This document shows positions 18,263-25,500 of a stretch of DNA of 64,000 nucleotides, in pieces (positions within the stretch are counted from its first letter, which is position 1; the number at the start of each line of letters is the position of its first letter). Under the pieces are notes generated by a model. That model ran no database searches, was not told where the DNA came from, and saw only the letters and a program-made list of their open reading frames with translations. The translations under genes and the position numbers were made by a program. This DNA is from Cryobacterium mannosilyticum. GTDB lineage: Bacteria; Actinomycetota; Actinomycetes; Actinomycetales; Microbacteriaceae. The DNA lies in contig NZ_SOFM01000040.1 of assembly GCF_004402705.1 (NCBI RefSeq), positions 31,362-95,361 on the forward strand. Direction: 5' to 3'.

Positions 18263-19009
18263 TCAGGGCGCGTGGTGCGGGCGGCCGGCCGCGTGCCCGA
18301 GCGCGGTGACGACGAGGGTGATCGCCGCCGACAGGGCGACCCCCCAGCCGATGTGCGTCATCAGCAGCAGCGCGCCGACCGCGGCGCCGGCGCCGATCAG
18401 CACGATCGCGGCGAGCCGGCGGAACCAGGGCTGGCCCTTGCCGCCGCCGAGCCGGGAGTCGGCGGCGAAGCCCGTGATGGTCGAGGTGACGACCACCGTG
18501 GTCACGTCCTTCACCCCGATGTGGCGGGCGATCGACGCCTGCAGGCCCATCACCGCGGCGAGGAAGCCGGTGATCACGAGGTCGAAGGGTGCCGGTGGGC
18601 GGCCACCGCCGAGGAACAGGGCGATCGAGAGGGCAGCCATCACCAGTCCCTGCAGGCCGAAGAGCACACTGGCGTGCGTCGTCCAGCCGATCGCGACCGG
18701 GCGCAGCACCCGCCCGCCGACGGCGGCGCCGAGCATGAACGTGAACAGCGCCAGCAGTGGGCCGGCGACCGGCAGGTTGTTCGCCCCGGCCAGAGCCATG
18801 CCGAGGATCACGACGTTGCCGGTCATGTTGCCGGTGAACACCCGGTCCAGGCCGAGGTAGCCCACGGCATCCGCCACGCCGGTGGAGAAGGTGAGTGCGA
18901 GCATGAGCCCCAGGTGCAGGTTCGCGGGGTGGCGGCGGAGTGTCTCGAGCACGGGATCCTTCGGGAACGGTGACGGCCGGGTCGGCGGCGGCGGGCGCGG
19001 AAACCCCAT
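18263..19009 (-). CDS. DUF1275 (YoaK-like) membrane protein
   Basis: 248 residues with about six hydrophobic segments. TFSTGVADAVGYLGLDRVFTGNMTGNVVILGMAL is the DUF1275 signature with the conserved FTGNMTGN. Also seen: VMGLQASIARHIGVKDVTTVVVTSTITGF. Function unknown. The start at 19009 lacks a clear ribosome binding site and the first 20 residues are Pro-rich, so the real start may be the GTG a little downstream. Confidence 0.85.
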   Translation of the reverse strand: MGFPRPPPPTRPSPFPKDPVLETLRRHPANLHLGLMLALTFSTGVADAVGYLGLDRVFTGNMTGNVVILGMALAGANNLPVAGPLLALFTFMLGAAVGGRVLRPVAIGWTTHASVLFGLQGLVMAALSIALFLGGGRPPAPFDLVITGFLAAVMGLQASIARHIGVKDVTTVVVTSTITGFAADSRLGGGKGQPWFRRLAAIVLIGAGAAVGALLLMTHIGWGVALSAAITLVVTALGHAAGRPHHAP

Positions 19010-19033
19010 GATTCCATGGATGCCGCGCGGGAG

Positions 19034-19771
19034 TCACCGATCGGGCGGATGCCCGGGCGTCCCGCCGGTCTCCCGTTCGACGCCGGCGTTGATGTCCACG
19101 TCGATGTTCACGTCGGTGTTCACGTCGATGTTCACGTCGATGTCGGCGCCGGTCTCCAGGTCGCCGCATTCCACCGGCACGGCCTGGTGCGCGAACAGGT
19201 AGGGCCTGGCCCCGGTGTCCCCGCTGACCGAGGCGATCAGGCCGGCCCAGTGCGCGCGCCCGATCACGACCGGATGCCCCGGCCTCCCCTCGAAACAGGC
19301 CTGCCTCAGGGTGTCGGGACCGAGCGCTGCCGGACCGAGCGCTGCCGGACCGAGCGCTGCCGGACCGAGCGCTGCCGGGCCGATCAGCCGCCGGACGGTG
19401 GCCTCGCCCAGCCCGGGCACGTCGACCGGGACGACCGCCACCGCCAGCGGACCGGGGCCGAGCGCCGCCGCCGCCCGCAGCCCCGCCCTGAGTGACGCGG
19501 AGAGCCCGTCCGCCCAGTCCTCGGCCCGGGTGACCACCAGCTCGCCCGGATGGAAGTCGCCGAGCAGCGCCTCCGCTGCGTCGGCGCCGGCCCCGAGCAC
19601 GACGATCACCGGGTGGCAGCCGGCGGCGGCCAGAGTATGCACGGCCCTGACCAGCCAGGACGTGCCCTCAGGGGTCGTGGCGAGCGCCTTCGGGCGGCCG
19701 TAGCGGGAGCCCGCGCCGGCCGCGAGCACGAGACCGGCAACCGGGGGAGCGAGGGGCATCATGCCTGCCAT
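19034..19771 (-). CDS. MocA-like molybdenum cofactor nucleotidyltransferase
   Basis: 245 residues. VAGLVLAAGAGSRYGRPKAL (nucleotide loop with the GRPK pattern of MocA/CoxI-linked enzymes), WADGLSASLRAGL and AVVPVDVPGLGEATV are typical of the family that adds CMP to molybdopterin for xanthine dehydrogenase-type enzymes. One such enzyme is encoded at 28-32 kb. Two repeat insertions are unusual: four GPAAL pentapeptides and a C-terminal tail alternating D/N-I/T-D-V-N. ATG starts at 19771, 19762 and 19759 are all possible. MobA-like use with another cofactor is possible. Confidence 0.75.
   Translation of the reverse strand: MAGMMPLAPPVAGLVLAAGAGSRYGRPKALATTPEGTSWLVRAVHTLAAAGCHPVIVVLGAGADAAEALLGDFHPGELVVTRAEDWADGLSASLRAGLRAAAALGPGPLAVAVVPVDVPGLGEATVRRLIGPAALGPAALGPAALGPAALGPDTLRQACFEGRPGHPVVIGRAHWAGLIASVSGDTGARPYLFAHQAVPVECGDLETGADIDVNIDVNTDVNIDVDINAGVERETGGTPGHPPDR
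19317..19376. repeat. 15-bp tandem repeat inside the MocA-like gene
   Basis: Four identical units of GGACCGAGCGCTGCC. They encode GPAAL pentapeptides in the MocA-like protein and keep its reading frame. Confidence 0.92.
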
Positions 19772-19856
19772 CGTAGGGCGACCTGCCCGTCGCCTGCCCG
19801 GACCGCGTCCGGACCGCGTCCGGACCGCGCCCGGACAACCGTGGCAGACTGGGGTC

Positions 19857-20342
19857 ATGCCTGAGCGCACGCTGATCCTGTTGCGGCACGCCAAGTCCGA
19901 CTGGTCGGGTGACGAGGCCGACGTCGACCGCCCCCTGAACGGTCGGGGCCGCCACCAGGCGCCGCGCGCCGGGAAGTGGCTGGCCCGCAGCATCCCGGGC
20001 ATCGACCTCGCCGTCGTCTCGTCGGCGAACCGGGCGCGCAGCACCTGGGAACTGGCCTCGGCGGAACTCGACGCCGTGCCGCCGACCCTGGTGGACGACC
20101 GCGCGTATGCCGCCTCGGCCGGGCAACTGCTCGGCGTGCTGCGCGAACTCCCCGACGACGCCGGCACCGTCGTGCTGGTCGGCCACAACCCGGGGATCGA
20201 GAACCTCGCCGCGCTGCTGACCGGGGAATCCGTGCCGATGCCGACCTCGGCCATCGCGGTGATCGGCCTGGCCGGCCCGTGGTCGGACGCCGGTCGTACC
20301 CCGGCGGTGCTGCGCGCCTCGGGCAGACCCCCGGCGGACTAG
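19857..20342 (+). CDS. SixA-type histidine phosphatase
   Basis: 161 residues. TLILLRHAKSDW carries the catalytic RHG-like motif (RHA) with the phospho-accepting His, and VVLVGHNPGIENLAALL supplies the second His, as in SixA-type phosphohistidine phosphatases. The physiological substrate is unknown; SixA acts on phosphohistidine proteins. The ATG at 19857 is used because it gives the family N-terminus; it lies opposite and 85 bp from the MocA-like start. Three CCGGACCGCGT units lie in the space between the two genes. Confidence 0.88.
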   Translation: MPERTLILLRHAKSDWSGDEADVDRPLNGRGRHQAPRAGKWLARSIPGIDLAVVSSANRARSTWELASAELDAVPPTLVDDRAYAASAGQLLGVLRELPDDAGTVVLVGHNPGIENLAALLTGESVPMPTSAIAVIGLAGPWSDAGRTPAVLRASGRPPAD

Positions 20343-20390
20343 AGTCGGCACCAGCGTGGGCGGTGGCCGGCGCAGTCGAAGGGGGAACAC

Positions 20391-20639
20391 ATGCTGAACA
20401 ACCTCACCGGTTGGCACGTCCTGATCATCCTCGCGGTCCTGGTCGCCCTGGCGGTCGTCGTCCTGCTGATCGTTCTCGTGGCCCTGCGTCTTGGCCGAGG
20501 ATCGTCGCGGGCGGGGCAGCCCGCCCCCGGCACTGATCCGGTCGCCGCACTGCAGGCGCTGGCCGGGCTCCGGGACCAGGGCCTGCTCTCCGAGACCGAG
20601 TACCAGGCGAAACGGCAGGAACTGCTCGGCAGGATCTGA
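20391..20639 (+). CDS. small membrane protein with SHOCT domain
   Basis: 82 residues. A single membrane segment (about residues 8-32) is followed by a short linker and DPVAALQALAGLRDQGLLSETEYQAKRQELL, the SHOCT helix pair, often found at protein C-termini and thought to mediate oligomerisation. AAGGGGGAAC is upstream of the ATG. Forty-nine bp after the phosphatase gene, so they may be co-transcribed. Confidence 0.85.
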   Translation: MLNNLTGWHVLIILAVLVALAVVVLLIVLVALRLGRGSSRAGQPAPGTDPVAALQALAGLRDQGLLSETEYQAKRQELLGRI

Positions 20640-20658
20640 GTTTCAGGATCTGAGTTTC
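20631..20658 (+). repeat. 14-bp duplication at the SHOCT gene stop codon
   Basis: AGGATCTGAGTTTC occurs twice in a row. The first copy contains the TGA stop (20637-20639), and the second places another TGA in a different frame. Confidence 0.88.
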
Positions 20659-20698
20659 AGGAGCGGGGCCTCCGGCGCTGAGCCTCACACCCTGAGCC

Positions 20699-22177
20699 TC
20701 AGGCCCGTTCGGAACGCCCGGTCAGGCGCGCGGACACCGGCGACCGGTGCTCGGGTTCCGGTGCCTGGACCCGGCGGCCGCGCACGAAGACGCCCGTGAT
20801 CGCCGGCTGGCGCAACGCCAGCAGCAGGGCGAACAGGGTCTGGTCGGTGGCCATCTCCGCGTCGTCGGCGCGGATGCCCCGCTCGAGCACGCTCGCGAGC
20901 GGCTCCCAGCGGTCCGGTTCGATCAGCAGGAAGTCCGCGTCCTTGCCGACGTCGAAGTTTCCGAATCGCGCCTCCATGTCGAGGGCGCGGGCTCCGGCCA
21001 GGGTGCCGGTGAAGAGCAGGGCGGCCGGGTCGATCGACAGCCCGGCGTCGCCCGGCTCGGACAGGTGCACCTTGAAGCAGTCGTTGAGCACCCGGGAGAC
21101 GAGCCACTCGTCGCCCGCGCCGATGTCCGATCCGATCGCCACGTTCACCCCGAACCCGGTGGTGCGCAGCCAGGGCATGGTGCCCGAGCCGAGGAACTGC
21201 TGCGAGGTCGGGCAGTGCGCGACGGAGGTGCCGGTTTCGGCCAGCCGGGCGAGTTCGGCATCCTCGCAGTGCACGGCGTGGGCCAGGATGCTCCGGCGAC
21301 CGAGCAGGCTCGACCCGCCGCGCACCGAACCGGGCAGGAACCGGCCGTCGTAGGTGTCGAGGTAGGTGTCGACCCGGTAGATCGCCTTCACCGCGTCGAT
21401 CTCACCGGTGCCCGGCCGGTTGTTCTCGTTCAGGTGGCTGTGGAAGTACACGCCCCGGCCGCGCACGTCATCGTAGAGCTCGCCGAGCCCGGCGAGCGTG
21501 GTCGGCGTGACGGACAGGCTGAACCGGGGAACGACCGCCACCTGCAGCAGCGCCGTGGCCGGGTCGCCGGTGTCGACCGCGTGCCAGCGGTCGATCTCGG
21601 CCGTGACCAGGTCGAGGGCCTCGGTCTCTCCGGTGAGCAGCGCCCGCGACGACTCGGAGCCGATGGTCTGGATGCCGCGCCCGCTGACCAGGCGCAGGCC
21701 GGCCCGCTCCGACTCGGCGAACAGGGCGTCCTGCGCGGGCGGGAACGCCGACCCGAAGACCAGGGCGCTCATGGTGCCCGCCGCGATCCGCCGGCGGGTG
21801 AAGTCCCGCGCGATCCGGGCGCCGAACTCGGGGTCTTTCAGTTTGGATTCGGCCGGGAAGACGCAATTGTCGAGCCACTCCAGCAGCTGCCCGCCGCCGT
21901 AGGCATCCGTGGAATAGGTCTGCGGGAAGTGCAGGTGGGTGTCGACGAAGCCGGGCAGGATGAAGCCGCCCCGGTTGTCGGTCACCGGCAGGTCGGCGAA
22001 CTCCGCGGGGAGAGCGGCGAAGTCGCCGACCCAGTCGATCTGGCCCTCCCGGCCGGTGACAAGGGCGCCGTCGGGCAGGGAGACGAGATGGCGCCTCGCC
22101 TCCGACACGGTGGGCGAGCCGGCAATGTGGAAGACGTGACCGCGATAGACCTGCGCGGCTCCACGAATCGAAGTCAT
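20699..22177 (-). CDS. guaD: guanine deaminase
   Basis: 492 residues, usual length. An amidohydrolase with zinc-binding FVDTHLHFPQT, then HSHLNENN, ILAHAVHCEDAELARLAETGTSVAHCPTSQQFLGSG and IGSDIGAGD, all guanine deaminase signatures. It converts guanine to xanthine and ammonia in the cytoplasm. A xanthine dehydrogenase-like enzyme encoded at 28-32 kb could use the product. The ATG at 22177 is preferred because AGGA lies four bases before it; an ATG at 22192 is possible. It diverges from the pullulanase gene. Confidence 0.93.
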   Translation of the reverse strand: MTSIRGAAQVYRGHVFHIAGSPTVSEARRHLVSLPDGALVTGREGQIDWVGDFAALPAEFADLPVTDNRGGFILPGFVDTHLHFPQTYSTDAYGGGQLLEWLDNCVFPAESKLKDPEFGARIARDFTRRRIAAGTMSALVFGSAFPPAQDALFAESERAGLRLVSGRGIQTIGSESSRALLTGETEALDLVTAEIDRWHAVDTGDPATALLQVAVVPRFSLSVTPTTLAGLGELYDDVRGRGVYFHSHLNENNRPGTGEIDAVKAIYRVDTYLDTYDGRFLPGSVRGGSSLLGRRSILAHAVHCEDAELARLAETGTSVAHCPTSQQFLGSGTMPWLRTTGFGVNVAIGSDIGAGDEWLVSRVLNDCFKVHLSEPGDAGLSIDPAALLFTGTLAGARALDMEARFGNFDVGKDADFLLIEPDRWEPLASVLERGIRADDAEMATDQTLFALLLALRQPAITGVFVRGRRVQAPEPEHRSPVSARLTGRSERA

Positions 22178-22277
22178 GATCCTGTTTAGCATCCCCGGCT
22201 TGGAGTGAGCCGGTCCCGGCGACCGCTGATCACTCCGTGCGGCGGGCTGCCGCGATTGGCGTCGAGCGCGCCACTTC

Positions 22278-22315
22278 CGCCGCTGCGCTCCAGGCGCGCC
22301 TGCAGCGCAGCGGCG
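22278..22315. repeat. 38-bp near-perfect palindrome
   Basis: CGCCGCTGCGCT and AGCGCAGCGGCG flank CAGGCGCGCCTG, itself a palindrome. Only one base pair of the 19 is mismatched (22290/22303). With no loop to speak of, it could extrude as a cruciform or act as a transcription barrier between the divergent genes. Confidence 0.85.
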
Positions 22316-22364
22316 CATTTGGCGCGGTCGGTCTCCGTCGGATGGCCGCTGCTCACGGCGGGGG

Positions 22365-22378
22365 TGCAAACGTTTGCA
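22365..22378. promoter_or_regulatory. LacI-family operator, upstream copy
   Basis: TGCAAACGTTTGCA is a perfect 14-bp palindrome with the central CG typical of LacI/GalR-type operators for sugar catabolism. It lies about 110 bp before the second copy. Confidence 0.75.
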
Positions 22379-22473
22379 GACTCCCGTTGAGCCGGAAAGC
22401 GTCGTTTTGGCTCTCCGATGAGGGGCAAATCGGGGTGATCCGGCCCAAGCGCACCAAATCCCGAGGAAATTCC

Positions 22474-22487
22474 TGTAAACGCTTGCA
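22474..22487. promoter_or_regulatory. LacI-family operator overlapping the -35 box
   Basis: TGTAAACGCTTGCA matches the upstream copy at 12 of 14 positions. It overlaps the -35 hexamer of the pullulanase promoter, so binding should repress transcription. Two spaced sites could allow looping. Confidence 0.72.
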
Positions 22488-22512
22488 TGATCGGCGCGGC
22501 GCGGAGTAGCGT
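22484..22512 (+). promoter_or_regulatory. pullulanase promoter
   Basis: TTGCAT (22484-22489) and TAGCGT (22507-22512) are separated by 17 bp, 47 bp before the ATG at 22560. Confidence 0.55.
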
Positions 22513-22559
22513 CTGATCCGTTGTCCGTTGCGCTGCAACGGGCCGAACGGGGAGAGTCA

Positions 22560-25500
22560 ATGCTGACCGAACGCACCGCCGCACGCCGCATCCTGGCCAC
22601 GATCGGATCAGGGGCGATCATCGTCTCCGGCCTCGTCTTCGCCCCGATCGCCGCCGCGGCAGCCACACCGACCGTCGCCCTCGTCGGCAGCCTCCAGAAC
22701 GAGCTCGGCTGCACCGCCGACTGGGCGCCGGACTGCAATGCCACCGACCTCGCCCCGACCGGGGTCGACGGGGTGTGGGCGGCCGAGTTCACCCTGCCCG
22801 CCGGCAGTTATGACTACAAGGTGGCGCTGAACGACAGCTGGGATGTCGCGTACGGGCTCGATGGCGGGGCCGACAACATCCCGTTGACCATCGCCGGCGA
22901 CAGCACCCTGCGGTTCACCTTCGATCTCGCCAAGAAGCGGGTCGGGCTTGAGGCGCTCAGCCTCGCCGGACCGTACTCCGCGGCGGATGCCCCGCTCGCG
23001 ACCGCCCCCATCCGTGAACCCGGCAGCAACGAGCAGTTCTACTTCGTGATGACCGACCGGTTCAGAGACGGCGACCCGACCAACAACACGGCCGGCCTCG
23101 GCGCCGATCCGCAGGTCTCCGGCTTCGACCCGACCAACAAGGGCTTCTACAACGGCGGCGACCTCGCCGGCCTCCGCTCCTCCCTCGACTACATTCAGGG
23201 GCTCGGCACGAGCGCCCTCTGGCTCACGCCCTCGTTCATGAACAACCCGGTTCAGGGCGTCGGAGTGAACGCCTCGGCCGGCTACCACGGCTACTGGATC
23301 ACCGACTTCACGAAGATCGACCCGCACCTCGGCGCCAACGCCGAACTCGAGGCGCTGATCGCCGACGCGCACGCCCGCGGCATCAAGGTCTACTTCGACA
23401 TCATCACCAACCACACCGCCGACCTGATCGACAACGCGGAGAAGAAGTACAGCTACATCGACAAGGCCACCTCGCCGTATACGACCGCGGCCGGCGTCGC
23501 CTTCGACCCCGCCGACTATGCCGGAAAGACCGACTTCCCGGTGCTCGACACGACCTCGTTCCCGTACACGCCGACGCTCAGTGCCGAGAACGCGAACCGC
23601 AAGGTGCCGGCCTGGCTGAACGACCCCACGCTCTACCACAACCGCGGCGACTCGACCTTCGAGGGGGAGAGCGCCCTCGACGGTGACTTCTCCGGCCTCG
23701 ACGACCTGATGACCGAGAACCCGACCGTCGTGAACGGCTTCATCGACGTCTACAAGACCTGGGTCGACCTCGGCATCGACGGTTTCCGCATCGACACCGT
23801 CAAGCACGTGAACCTCGAGTTCTGGCAGACCTGGTCCACCGCCGTGCGCGACTACGCCCGGGCCAACGGCAAGCCCGACTTCTTCATGTTCGGCGAGGTC
23901 TATGACGCGGATGCCGCCAAGACCTCTCCCTATGTGCGGAAGACCGACCTCAGCTCTGTGCTCGACTTCGGCTTCCAGTCTCAGGCCACGAGCTTCGCGG
24001 CCGGCAACTCGGCCAAGGGTCTCAGCCAGCTCTTCGCCAGCGACGACCGGTACACCACCCCCGACTCCAACGCCTACGCCCTGCCGACCTTCCTCGGCAA
24101 CCACGACATGGGCCGGATCGGCTCGTTCCTGAAAAGCACCGATTCGCCGGTGCAGCGCGACAAGCTCGCCCACGACCTGATGTATCTCACCCGCGGCCAG
24201 CCCGTCGTCTACTACGGCGACGAGCAGGGCTTCGCCGGCACCGGCGGCGACAAGGACGCCCGCCAGTCCCTGTTCGCCAGCCAGGTCACCGACTACCAGA
24301 ACCAGCCGCTGATCACGGGCGAGACGGCCGGGTCGGTCGACCGGTTCGGCACGGACGTCCCGCTCTACACCCACATCAGCGCCCTCTCCGCACTCCGCAA
24401 GAACAACCCGGCCCTGGCCACCGGCGCCCAGATCGAGCGCTACACCGACACCGGAGCCGGCATCTACGCCTTCAGCCGGGTCGACCGCACCGCGAAGATC
24501 GAGCACCTCGTCGCCGTCAACAACTCGGCCACCGCCAGGACCGTCACCGTGCCGACCCTCACGGACAACGCGGCCTTCTCCGTGCTCTACGGAGCCGGAA
24601 CGCCGGGCACCACCTCGGCAACGGGTGACCTCTCGGTCACCGTGCCCGCGCTCGGCTCGGTCGTGCTCGTCGCCGACCGCCCGGTCACCGCGCCTTCCGC
24701 GGCCACCGCGATCACCGTCGCCGCCCCGAAGGCCGGCGCCGGCGTATCCGGAGTCTCACCCGTGGCCGCCACGGTCGACGAGGGCACCTGGGCCGAGACC
24801 GGCTTCGCCTGGCGCGTCGTCGGTTCCCCGGACTGGAGCGCCCTCGGCACCGCGGAGGACACCACCCCCCGGGTCTTCCACGACACCGCAGGGCTGGCCA
24901 CGGGCACCCTGGTCGAATACCGCGCGGTGACCACGGATGCCGCCGGCCAGCGCGCCGCCGCCTCCACCTACGCCTCGGTGGGCAACACCGTCTCCCTTGC
25001 CGACACCGCGCCGCCGACGCCCGCCATCGACCTGGTCACCGTCGCCGGCAGCCTCGACTCGGAGATCGGCTGTGCGGGCGACTGGCAGCCCGGCTGCGAG
25101 GCCGCGAAGCTCACCAAGCGCGCCGACGGCGTCTACGCCGGCACCTTCGACCTGCCGGCCGGCGCCTACGAGTACAAGATCGCGATCAACGGCTCCTGGG
25201 ACATCAACTACGGGGCAGGCGGGGTGCCGAACGGCGCGAACGTCGCCTTCACCGCACCCGGCGGACCGGTGACGTTCTACTTCGACCCGCGCAACAACTT
25301 CTTCCAGAACACCGCGCAGGGCCCGATCGTCGTCGCCGCCGGCTCCTTCCAGGAGGAGGCCGGGTGCCCCGGAGACTGGAAACCCGACTGCCTCGCCACC
25401 TGGCTGCAGGACGTGGACGGTGACGGCATCCTCAGCTGGAGCACCAGCACCCTGCCCACCGGCAGCTACGAGGGCAAGGTGGCGCACAATCTCGGCTGGG

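Larger units (their letters stand above)
22178..22559. other. divergent regulatory region between guaD and the pullulanase gene
   Basis: 382 bp without a gene. It holds a 38-bp near-perfect palindrome, two LacI-type operators and a promoter facing the pullulanase gene, listed separately. The guaD-facing promoter was not identified. Confidence 0.7.
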
